Shown: in pieces, positions 55,105 to 64,000 of the stretch
Layout: the number at the start of each line of letters is the position of its first letter
How positions within the stretch are numbered: position 1 is the stretch's first letter
DNA from: Inia geoffrensis
Taxonomy: Eukaryota; Chordata; Mammalia; Artiodactyla; Iniidae
Assembly: GCA_036417435.1 (NCBI GenBank)
Contig: CM070907.1
Location: 56,094,001 to 56,158,000 of the forward strand
DNA: 64,000 bases
Direction of reading: 5' to 3'
The notes under the pieces: generated by a model
Database searches by the model: none
The model's input: the letters and a program-made list of their open reading frames with translations, nothing else
What the model was told of the DNA's origin: nothing
Position numbers and translations under genes: made by a program

Positions 55105-55460
55105 CACTTGAACCTCATTCTTAATCCTTCCCCATCCATATACTTTCGCTCGACATTCATGTGCCTGTATCTTTAGACCTCATATAAGCTGTTCTCATTA
55201 CTTGAAATGTTCTTCTCCCATCCGTTTGATGAACTCCTACTCATTCTTCAAAGCCCAGCTCCACTGTCATTCTCACCGTAGCTTTCTCTGATACTACCCC
55301 ACTTTAAGTGAAATTCCTCTATTCCACTCCCCTGTAACATTATCCACAACCTCTAGCATAGCAGAACACTCTCCATTATATATAGTAAGTTTAGATGTCC
55401 ATTTTCTTTGAAAAACTGTGAGCTACCAGAGAAAAAGGATGATTCTTACTCATCACCTTA
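55105..55460 (+). repeat. L2, longer fragment
   Basis: 'aaatgttcttctcccatccg', 'attcttcaaagcccagctcc', 'tcaccgtagctttctctgat' and 'gtgagctaccagagaaaaag' follow the L2 3' region. Confidence 0.8.
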
Positions 55461-55765
55461 CTTCCTGCTTGAGTGCCTTTGTGCCAAACAAAAAAAGAAA
55501 AATCGCTGCCTTTGAGGAGCCCGTGTAATTAAGGAGAGAGATCTAAAAACACAGTCAAACAGCATCGTCCTAAGAGCTGTATGGAGGTATGGTGGAATGA
55601 CGTGGGAAGACACATGTCCTTCAGGAGGAAACCAGGAAGCGGCACAAAGCAGATGACATCTGAGGTAGGTCTTGAAACCAAATTAAGATGAGAAGCCTGC
55701 ACGGGGGAAATCTATGGAATCGGAGCTAAAAGGTCTCAGAAGCCAACTGATAAATAAGAGGAACA
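55461..55765. other. Ancient L2-type or unassigned DNA
   Basis: 'catgtccttcaggaggaaac' and 'tgaggtaggtcttgaaacca' resemble an ancient repeat with 'gagctgagtcttgaa' motifs. The family is not settled. Confidence 0.35.
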
Positions 55766-55953
55766 GGCTTCCCTGGTGGCGCAGTGGTTGAGAGTCCGCC
55801 TGCCGACAAAGGGGACGCGGGATCGTGCCCCGGTCCGGGAAGATCCCACATGCCGCGGAGCGGCTGGGCCCGTGAGCCACGGCCGCTGAGCCTGCGCGTC
55901 CGGAGCCTGTGCTCCGCAACGGGAGAGGCCACAACAGTCAGAGGCCCGCGTAC
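55766..55953 (+). mobile_element. CHR-type SINE, GC-rich short form, lacking tail and TSD
   Basis: The sense body from 'ggcttccctggtggcgcagt' to 'gaggcccgcgtac' stops exactly where the A-tail would begin. No A-tail and no flanking repeat are seen, so the 3' junction was altered after insertion. The body itself is well conserved. Confidence 0.88.
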
Positions 55954-56104
55954 ACATCTGGTCAGATGTGGTCATTTTTTTCCCTCCCTACTGCTGGAGA
56001 TCCCCTGCTCAAGTTATTCCAAGCTCTCTTTTTTTTCATACCTAAAACTACTCAATCTTCCTATTTATATCAAAAAGCACCCATCATCTGAATAAGCAAC
56101 TTGT

Positions 56105-56490
56105 TAAAAAAATACGAGCCTTTAATATATGAAAATGTATTCAAACCAGTAGCAATCAAATAAATCCAAATTACAATCAGGGACTACCTTTTCACCGGTC
56201 AAATTATCAAGTATTTTCAAAAATTATACTATCTATTATCAAAGAAGAATCAGGGATCAAAGAAGAATCAGAGAAAGCAAAATTCTGTCCTTTCTGAGAG
56301 GCAACTTGGTACATGATGTAACAAAAACCATGCAAATAACTGCACTCTTTGAATTAGAAATTCCATTTATAGCAATTTGTCCTAAGGATAAAAGTCTATG
56401 CTATAAAGATCATCACAGCATTATTTAAAATACTGGAAAAGAGTAAACTACCTAAATGTCTAACAAGAGAAGAGTCAAATAAACTTGGCA
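56105..56490 (+). repeat. Old L1M-like fragment
   Basis: 'agcaatcaaataaatccaaa', 'gagaggcaacttggtacatg' and 'atttgtcctaaggataaaag' fit old L1 ORF2 3' parts. An 18-bp tandem duplication lies at 56238-56273. Confidence 0.5.
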
Positions 56491-56504
56491 CTTCAATAAC
56501 TGTA

Positions 56505-56560
56505 AGTTACCGTTTATAGAGTGCTTACAATGTGCCTGGCATTATCATATTTAATACCAC
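56505..56560 (-). repeat. MIR fragment
   Basis: 'tttatagagtgcttacaatg' then 'tgcctggcattatca' is the antisense MIR 3' end. Confidence 0.5.
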
Positions 56561-57085
56561 AGCCATTTATAAAGTTCCAGTTGCATCAGATTGGCAAATA
56601 GGACCCATAGCTAAAAATAGAGAGGAGGTGAGCTCCCCACAACGTAGACAGCAGTCAGTAACTGAGGCTGGGCTAATTCAAGGATGTATTAAGAAGCTGT
56701 AGTATGAATCCTTTTAACCCAGCCCCCATTTGTGCCCCTGCACTGCCCCTCCCCCTCCACAGCCCACAAAAGAAGGGTAGAGATGGGGAGGGGGAACCCT
56801 GGATCCTTTGACCTAGTGGGTCGTGCTGTATTTTGGGGTGGTACTCTCCCTACCCCCACAGTGGACTCCTCTAAATCAATCAGTTACTGAGTTCAGGGGT
56901 GCCACAAAAAAAGAATTGGGACAAGAATTTTTAAAAATCGTAATGCTTGGTGAATATCTGCTCAGGCAGCTGAATTACACATCTGCCCTGGACCATTCTG
57001 GACAGGGGAAGGAGAAATGGGGTAAGAAGGGGCAGCAGCGCTGCTCCCCCACTGTTTGGCATGGACATGAGTCCCCTTGGTCAAG
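56561..57085. other. Unassigned non-coding DNA
   Basis: A 177-codon plus-strand frame at 56823-57356 begins here but its last third is CHR SINE and A-tail. The part before the SINE shows no domain, so it is not called. Confidence 0.35.
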
Positions 57086-57275
57086 AAGTCCCACGGAGGG
57101 CTTCCCTGGTGGCGCAGTGGTTGAGAGTCCACCTGCCGATGCAGGGGACACGGGTTCGTGCCCCGGTCCGGGAAGATCCCACATGCCGTGGAGCGGCCGG
57201 GCCCGTGAGCCACGGCCGCTGAGCCTGAGAGGCCCCGCGTACCGCAAAAAAAAAAAAAAAAAAAGTCCCGCGGAG
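57086..57275 (+). mobile_element. CHR-type SINE, short form with internal deletion, with 13-bp TSD
   Basis: A sense copy at 57099-57262 reads normally to 'ggccgctgagcctg' and then jumps to 'agaggccccgcgtaccgc', missing about 40 bp of the body. A pure A-tail follows. The flanks 'aagtcccacggag' (57086-57098) and 'aagtcccgcggag' (57263-57275) differ at one base. Confidence 0.9.
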
Positions 57276-57984
57276 ATTGATGGCCGTAAGCCCTCTTGCC
57301 AGGTCCCCACCCAAGAGGGCTGTCCATTAGGCAAGTGGGCCCCAGCTGTGGGGTAACAAGAAGGGGAGGGGTTGGGCTAAAAGAGGTTGAAAGAACATAA
57401 TACCAGTTTCCTCTCCAGGTCTGGAGAGCACACAGTGAGAAAGCCTATTCTCTAAGGAACTCACAATCATGGGGCGTGCACACAGGCAGTGCTGGTCAGG
57501 CAACCAGTAAACGTCATCAAGGAGGACCCAAGGGCAGCCAGGTAAGAGACACTTATCCCTGTCCCTCTCCCTCTTGCCCATCCCTACACACCAACCTCTG
57601 GGACCTAGAAGGGAGTAGGGAAGAAACACCCCAGACGGACTGGCCTCCCGCCCCCTAACCCTCTGAGGTGAGGAACAGGGAAAAGGAACGGAAAGGTAAA
57701 CCAGATCTACCTTTTCCCACCTCACAGCCCCAGAGCCGCAAGTCTGGTCAGCAACAGCAGAAGGAAAAGCTTTCAATTAGATAATAGTGAAATTTTCCAA
57801 TGGTGCGCTTGCAATAACCCCGAGTGACCAGAAGTCTGTGGGCTCCGCCCCAGCTACCATCAAGGCATCTGTCCCCTAGAGGAAAGGAAGATGTTGACAA
57901 AGCACAGAGGGGAATTCTGACTAGAGGGGAAAAAAAGCATTCATGTCTGCACCCCTCTGAGTTAAAATTATTCAATTAATTGAT
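57276..57984. other. Unassigned, comparatively GC-rich DNA
   Basis: A 149-codon minus-strand frame at 57327-57776 lies here, outside recognised repeats. Its translation shows no domain or signal I recognise and no splice context can be confirmed. I treat it as unproven. Confidence 0.3.
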
Positions 57985-58125
57985 TCAAGTTACCATTATC
58001 TACACTTCACAGATTAGGAAATGAAAGCTCTGAAAGATTAAGAACCTTGCTCAAACCCACAGAGCACAGGGAAGGCTTAGTTTGGATTCCAACCCAGAGC
58101 CCACCTCAGAGCCCATGCATTTTAC
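57985..58125 (-). repeat. MIR fragment
   Basis: 'acttcacagattaggaaatg', 'aagaaccttgctcaaaccca' and 'gtttggattccaacccagag' form the antisense MIR. Confidence 0.7.
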
Positions 58126-58512
58126 AGCCACACCAGGATTTTTCAAAGGGAGCCCAAAGACATGTCATCCCCAGAGATCTGCAAATCCACTTCAAAATAT
58201 TTTTCAATATTGAATTTGTATCTCAAGGGTGATCTTAAAATATGTAAATATAGTCTCAATCATGTGAATGATCATCTTACAAGTGAAAGATGCTTCTTGA
58301 TTACCAGCATTTGCATTTATAATCTTATTGATGTTAAGTATTAAGTTCTCTAAATTTCATAGGCTAATGACTAATGAGAAAGAAGGACAGAGGTGACTGC
58401 ATATAAATAATGTGCTCATACCAATTAAAAGCCAAATGGCTTGCTATATGAACCAAAGCTTCACTATAGGTCAAACAAAGAAAAGCATGGCGCACAGTAC
58501 AGAAGCTCCCAT
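58126..58512. other. Unassigned AT-rich DNA
   Basis: No repeat or gene was recognised. Confidence 0.35.
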
Positions 58513-58887
58513 AAAAATAAGGGCCAGGACTTCCCTGGTGATGCAGTGGTTAAGAATCTCCCTGCCAACGCAGGGGACATAGGTTCAATCCCTGGTCTGG
58601 GAAGATCCCACATGCCACGGAGCAACTAAGCCCGTGTGCCACAACTACTGAGCCTGCACTCTAGAGCCCACGAGCCACAACTACTGAGCCTGTGTCCCAC
58701 AACTACTGAGCCTGTGTCCCACAACTACTGAAGCCCACGCGCCCAGAGTCCGTGCTCTGCAACAAGAGAAGCCACCGCAATGAGAAGCCTGCTCACCGCA
58801 ATGAAGAGTAGCCCCCGTTTACCGCAACTAAAGAAAGCCCACAAGGACCCAATGCGGCCAAAAAAAAAAAAAAAAGAATAAGGGCCA
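58513..58887 (+). mobile_element. CHR-type SINE, long form, with internal tandem duplication and TSD
   Basis: A sense copy at 58527-58873 carries the long body and A-tail. Inside it, a 22-bp unit starting 'cacaactactgagcctgtgt' is tandemly repeated at 58676-58697 and 58698-58719. The flanks 'aaaaataagggcca' (58513-58526) and 'aagaataagggcca' (58874-58887) differ at one base. Confidence 0.9.
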
Positions 58888-59224
58888 TATCTACATTTTA
58901 AGCAATTTAGTTTCAGCAAAATATCCAGTGTTGTCAATATGAATTATATTGGCTCAGAAGTTAACTTGAAAATTTGTTTTGGTTTTATAATTGTAGAAGG
59001 GCTATAAGTATACATTTATACCTCATAGTTTTTGTTTATAGACATTTGGGAAACATAATAATAAAGATAATTTAATTCAACATCAAGAACATGTAAAAAT
59101 GTTTCTTTAAAGTGTCCTTATATTTTACACATACTTGAGAAGCTCTGTGTTATGTCAGATTATGCTTAAGCAAACGTTAAAAGCCACGTCTTAGAAGACT
59201 GTGACACAGGGAAATATTTTCAAT
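58888..59224. other. Unassigned AT-rich DNA
   Basis: Nothing recognised. Confidence 0.35.
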
Positions 59225-59460
59225 ACTATATAACTTAAAGCATACAAAAGGTGGTACAGTCTCACTCTGATTTTATAAAGTATGCAAAGCACACTGTAGA
59301 CACAGAAGAGACTAGGAAATACACTAAAATGTTAACAATGTATATGCTGTAGTAGGAGTATTACAGGTGCTTTTTATTAATGTTGCTATTTGCTTTTTGA
59401 TAATATTCTGATTTATAATAACGTTTTTATAAGGGTGAAATTCAAATATTACCAAAAACT
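59225..59460 (+). repeat. Old L1M 3' UTR fragment
   Basis: 'aggaaatacactaaaatgtt' then 'aacaatgtatatgc' and 'attacaggtgctttttatta' match an old L1M 3' UTR. Confidence 0.55.
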
Positions 59461-61239
59461 TCAATTTTAATAGCCGATCCCATCAAAGTTTCCAAAACCT
59501 GCTGTTAAAAGAAAAAAAAAAAAATCACACTTTCAATCCAATCCCAGCTCAAGCTCTTTCTGCTCCAAAGAAACGTAACCAATCTTAAAGAAATATTTGT
59601 TCAGCCTTAAAAGCATATAAAGTCCTAGTCAACTAATAACTAGGTTTTAGGAACCAGGGCTCCAAGGATGAACAAAGGACATGGTGCAGTCCAGAAGCTA
59701 CCATTCTGGGGGAAGCACAGCATAAATCAAGTTAGTCAGTGGTACTAAGGCATAATGACAGGAGCGTGGAGAAGGGGTTTCATAACTCATTTTGATGGGG
59801 AAGATAGGGCAGGAAAGGCTGCCACAAGGTGACACGTGAACCAAGTGCTAAGAACGCAGGAGAAAATGGGTGCAGAAAGGTAAAATGGCAGGTTCCCAAG
59901 CAAGTAAAATCTAAACATAGGTCTTGTGACACTGGGATCACTGACCACACTAGACCAATCTCTCCTGGGCTCCTGCAGCACTGGTCTTTGCCATTTATAC
60001 TGTCTGCTATTATAATTCAAGCTGCTTCCCCAACAAGATTGTAAACTCAGAGGGGAATATCATGTACACTGTAGACTCGCTATTCATCAATGATAGTATC
60101 TTTAGACTTCTAATGGGAATTAAACTCAACATATTGTAGCCTCTGTTGGTATGCAAAAAATTATACGCCTATCTATACTACACCCATTTTTGCCTCTAGA
60201 AAATTATATCAAAAGATCAAAACAACAGATTCATTCCTGTAGTCCTCACAAGAATGTTAACCTCTCTACTGATAAACCTTAGCCCTTTCCCTTGCTCTTG
60301 CAAGCCAGCAAACCTCCAACTGGTATGTTTTTCCAAGGCAGGCTAAGGAAAGATATGATTGCCTATCCAAGAAAATCTTCCAAGTGTACTGCAGTGATAG
60401 TTAATGATACCTAATCCTGTGGCTTATCAGCTGGGGTGAAACTCTCAGAAGATGTTCCACCTTTAAAACAGAAATGTGAATAATTAGAAGTAATATAAAT
60501 GTCTAACCAGGGGAAATGTGAACAGAGGTATGGTATTTTCACAGACTTTTTTTTTCTTTGCCTTTTTTTTGCATTTTTGTTTTTCTTCGTTTTCACACAC
60601 ATGTTTGGAAGACTTATGTACATGTCTAGAATTTGCTTTAAGATATTTCAGCAAAGAAACAGTAAAAGGGATAGATGAAGCCACTGTAATGAAATCTTGA
60701 TAATATTTGAAACTGAGTGTGTGTGACCAACCCAAAAACAATGAGCACACCTTAAAGCCCATGTGGTTTCTAGATACCATTTTTAATAAAAGAAAAGAGC
60801 TCTTCAAGCAAATGGTAAATTCAAAGTATGGATCAGAAACGTACAAGATAGGCCTGGAACATCTTGTCGTATCAGATAACAAACCTACTAGTAAGGTTAT
60901 GTCAAAAGGACTCAGATGCCGACTTGAATAGCCTCCCACTGGCTAAAGAGTACAATCTGAGCATCAATAAGGACAACAGGCAGAACACGTTCGAACACAT
61001 AAATGTGTATCAATGTGTGAGCTCATGATGCTACCCCAAAATACCTTAACTGATCACTTTGAAAGCTACTAAGGAATCCACTCACTATTTTGACAACTGG
61101 TAGATACATAAAAAGAAGCAAGCATAAAGCTGGGGGAGGGGTAGCTGTACATTCCATTATCATTCAGGGCTGCAGCGATTCCATCCTGTCTTTTCTCTTG
61201 GACTAAAGTATTAGCAGGGCCAAGTACTAACAAATGAGG
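59461..61239. other. Unassigned non-coding DNA
   Basis: About 1.8 kb without a secure repeat. 59650-59760 resembles an ancient L2-type motif ('ccagaagctaccattctggg'). T-rich simple sequence occupies about 60545-60592 and explains the lysine-rich frames on the opposite strand. No gene is supported. Confidence 0.35.
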
Positions 61240-61690
61240 CATGGCTTCTTTTTAACATGTGGAAAAATACATATAACATAAAATCTACCATCTTAACCAT
61301 TTTAAAGTGTAGAGTTCAGTGGCATTAAATATTCACATTGTTGTGCTACCATCACCAACATCCATCTCAAGAACTTTTCATCTTGCAAAACCGAAACTCT
61401 GTACCCATTAAACAACAGCTCGCTATTCTTCCCTCCTCCCAGTTCCTGGCAAGTCTCTATGAGTTTGATTCCTCTAGGTACTTCACTGAAGTGGAATCAC
61501 ACAATATTTTTCTTTCTGTGATTGGCTTGCTTTACTTAGCATAATGTCACGGAGGTTCATCCATTTTGTAGTAAGTCCATGTATAAAAATTTCCTTCTTT
61601 TTTAAGGATGAACAATATTCCATTGCATGTACATCCATATTTCATTTATCCATTCATCTGTTGATAGACATAAGGGTTGCTTCCAAATGA
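61240..61690 (-). repeat. L1M 3' end, antisense
   Basis: 'ccattttaaagtgtagagtt', 'gtgctaccatcaccaacatc', 'tggcttgctttacttagcat' and 'ccattcatctgttgatagac' give an antisense L1 3' UTR and ORF2 end. Confidence 0.75.
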
Positions 61691-61986
61691 GCAATTCTGA
61701 CCCAATGCTAGTGACAAGACGCTCAGGAGACTGGCCCTGGAACAGAGCAGTCTCTTTGATGTTGTGAACACAATCGAAGAATCAATCCAGTGATTAGGAC
61801 CACAGAGCAGAAAGCTGCTAAAAGGAATTTCCATATGGCTATCTGTCCCAGGAACTGGGACCAGAAAGAGCATTTGTTTAAATACTCAAATAATAAGTTG
61901 ATACAAAGCCCTGGCTGCTTAGGATGGTCTAGAAACAAATCTTCAATTCACTCTAGTTTCTGAAGACCTCCTTCTCGTCTGTTCTT
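61691..61986. other. Unassigned spacer between two antisense L1 fragments
   Basis: No repeat was recognised. Short minus-strand frames here have no domain. Confidence 0.35.
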
Positions 61987-62930
61987 TTTTTCCCCCCAGC
62001 GTTATTGAGAAATAATTGACATATAACACTGTGTAAGTTTAAGGTGTACAACATGTTGATTTGCTACATTCATATACATTCGTATCATTATCACTGTAGC
62101 TTTAGCTAATACCCCCATTCACATCACGTAATTCTCTTTTGTGGTGACAACATTTAAGATCTACTCTTTTAGCAATTTTCAAGCGTACAATACAGTAACG
62201 AAAATTACAATGATCTCTAGATTGTTATTCATCTTCTAATTGGAAGTTTGTACCCTTTGATTAACATCTCTTCAATTTTCCTACCCCCTAGCCTCTGGTA
62301 GCCACTATTCTACTATTTCTTTAAGTTTGTCTTTTTTTAGACTCCCCACGTAAGTGATATCATGCAATATTTGCCTTTCTCTGACTTATTTCACTCAGCA
62401 TAATGCCCTCAGGGTCCATTCAGGTTGCTGCAAATGGCAGAATTTCCTTCTCTCTCATGGCTGAATATTATTGCATTGTGTGTGTATGTATGAATGTATG
62501 TATATGTGTGTGTATATATATATTTTTCACATCTTCTTTATCCATTCATAGACACTTGGGTTGTTTCCGTATCTTGGCTAATGTGAATAATGCTGCAACG
62601 AACACTGTGTTGTAGGTATTTCTTCAATACCCTATTTTCACTTCCTTTGGATATATACCCAGAAGTGGAATTGTTGGATCATGTGACAGTTCTATTTTTA
62701 GTTTTTTGAGGACCCTCCACACTGTTTTCCATAGGGGCTGCAACAATTTGCATTCCCACCAACAGTGCAACAAGGGTTCCCTTTTCTCTATATCCTTGCC
62801 AACACTTGTTATCTCTTGTCTTTTTGAGGACAGCCACTCTAACAGGTGTGAAGTGATAACTCATTATGGTTTTGATTTGCATTTCCCTAATGACTGCTGA
62901 TGCTGAGCACCTTTTCATGCACTGTTGACC
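61987..62930 (-). mobile_element. L1M 3' end, antisense, about 0.9 kb
   Basis: 'gttattgagaaataattgac', 'taaggtgtacaacatgttga', 'tgcctttctctgacttattt', 'ggttgtttccgtatcttggc' and 'ttcccaccaacagtgcaaca' run from 3' UTR into ORF2. A TG/TA microsatellite at 62477-62524 sits at the 'acatatatacaatgg' position. The frame 62679-62918 on the minus strand is the ORF2 remnant. Confidence 0.8.
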
Positions 62931-62944
62931 ATTTTAACTTGTCC

Positions 62945-63240
62945 GCTCTTCTTACCAGCCTGTATGTTCTCTCTTGCCTACCTCTCCAGTCTCATAGCCG
63001 ACTACTTCCATCATCCTGCTAACGGTCCAGCAACACCAAACTGTTTTTAGTGTCCCGCACACACTCTTCGGGCCCTTGCCACCTGGCCTCCACTGTCAGT
63101 GGAGGCTCTGGCTGGAAAGCTTTCTTCTGTTGGCTTACTTCTAGTTAGGGCCACCTCTCAAAGAACCCTTTCTTTTTCTTCTTTGTAGTCCCAGAATTTG
63201 AGTGCTTGGCACATAATGGCTGCTTGATAAATTACTGAAC
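62945..63240 (+). repeat. L2 fragment
   Basis: 'gtatgttctctcttgcctac', 'ctccagtctcatagccgact' and the end 'gcttggcacataatggctgc' then 'ttgataaattactgaac' follow L2. Confidence 0.65.
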
Positions 63241-63394
63241 TAAATTATATTTGTTACATTCACATTCGCTGTTGAGAAGACAAGTTCAAAGAAAAATTCA
63301 AGGCTAATGGGATTACAGGTAATTTGTATTTATACTTTAATATTGCTCAAAATTTCTAATGATGTGCTGACTTTTAAAATTTACCTTTCAGAAA

Positions 63395-64000
63395 AATTTA
63401 AGAATAATCTGATCAAGAATAAAGCAGAGGAAGCAGTCTACCAGACTTGAAGACTCATCAAAAACCTAGAGTTATCAAGAGTATGTGGTATTGCAGAGGG
63501 ACAGACACATGGGATGATGGATCAGTACAGAGAACCCAGAAATAGGCCCACACAAATTGCCCAACTGCTTTATGACAAAGGTGCAAAAGCAATTCAGTGA
63601 AGGCAGCACAGCCTGGTCAACAAATGGTGTTGGAGCAATCAGGCATCCATTGCCAAGTACTACTACTACTACTAATGAATAAAATAAAATCTCAATCTAA
63701 GTTTCACATCTTACACAAAAATTAACTTAAAACAGATCATGGACTTAAATGAAAAATATAAAACCATAAAATATTTGGGAGGAAAAACACGGAGAAAATC
63801 TCTGCAACTGGGCTAGGCAAACAGTTCTTACATTTGACCAAAATAATACAACCCATAAAATGTAAAATTGGTAAAATGGACTTTATCCAAATCAAAACCT
63901 TTTGCTCTGGAAAGACCTTGTTAAGTGTATGAAAAGACAAGCTTCAGGCTGGGAGAAAATATTTGCAAACTACTACTGTTTGATGAGGACTGGTATCTTG
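63395..64000 (+). mobile_element. Old L1M ORF2, running off the window
   Basis: 'agaacccagaaataggccca', 'aaaattaacttaaaacagat', 'aaatggactttatccaaatc' and 'acaagcttcaggctgggaga' are ORF2 landmarks in order. The element continues beyond 64000. A (TAC)n run lies at about 63657-63675. Confidence 0.75.

Noticed and set aside
56823..57356. 177-codon plus-strand open frame
   Set aside because: The C-terminal third is CHR SINE head and poly(A)-encoded lysine; the rest has no recognisable similarity.
57327..57776. 149-codon minus-strand open frame in GC-rich DNA
   Set aside because: No domain, no splice or transcript support; length is plausible by chance in a GC-rich stretch.
60545..60623. Lysine-rich minus-strand frames as a nuclear basic peptide
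   Set aside because: They are the complement of T-rich simple sequence.

Overview
The window is mammalian nuclear DNA, AT-rich, and made almost entirely of interspersed repeats of several ages with non-repetitive DNA between them. No multi-exon gene, intact transposon, RNA gene or CRISPR array can be supported. The best organism clue is a set of 15 tRNA-headed SINEs of the CHR (Cetacea-Hippo-Ruminant) type, many with the GC-rich body and 'gtaccgc + poly(A)' end that I associate with whales and dolphins. Together with L1 copies ending in 'caattatactccaataaa' this suggests a cetacean, probably a toothed whale. That assignment rests on remembered repeat consensus, not on a search.

Layout: 1-6000 has two CHR SINEs, a tail-less short SINE inside an L2, MIR/L1M fragments and a hAT-like MITE. 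6006-6788 is a 5'-truncated antisense L1 with a target-site duplication (TSD). 7-16 kb is old L1M, MIR, MER5-type hAT copies and a TA-rich microsatellite. 16.3-25.8 kb is a dense L1 region with a layered nest: old L1M, then a MaLR-like LTR and a younger 2.9 kb L1, then an antisense CHR SINE inside that L1. 28.6-30.5 kb holds a CHR SINE and a MER44/Tigger-type DNA transposon interrupted by two stacked SINEs. 30.5-40.5 kb is mostly unassigned DNA with MIR/L2 fragments, a Tigger-type MITE, a strong G-quadruplex motif and two small CpG clusters. 40.5-43.6 kb is antisense L1M followed by a younger L1 3' end that keeps an open ORF2 C-terminus. 44-64 kb is a mix of MIR, L2, MaLR-like LTR, CHR SINE and L1 fragments, ending inside an L1M that runs off the window.

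The open reading frames are short and nearly all lie in repeats (SINE heads, SINE poly(A) and poly(T), L1 ORF2). The only non-repeat frame worth a note is a 112-codon minus-strand frame at 11713-12051 followed by AATAAA; its product is not recognised and it may be chance. The window is best read as intergenic or intronic sequence. Its interest lies in insertion history and local DNA structure: a perfect 27-bp inverted repeat, a diverged 72-bp duplicated segment, recurrent microsatellite growth at one L1 position, and very short insertions with clear TSDs. I found no evidence for a novel multi-gene system.
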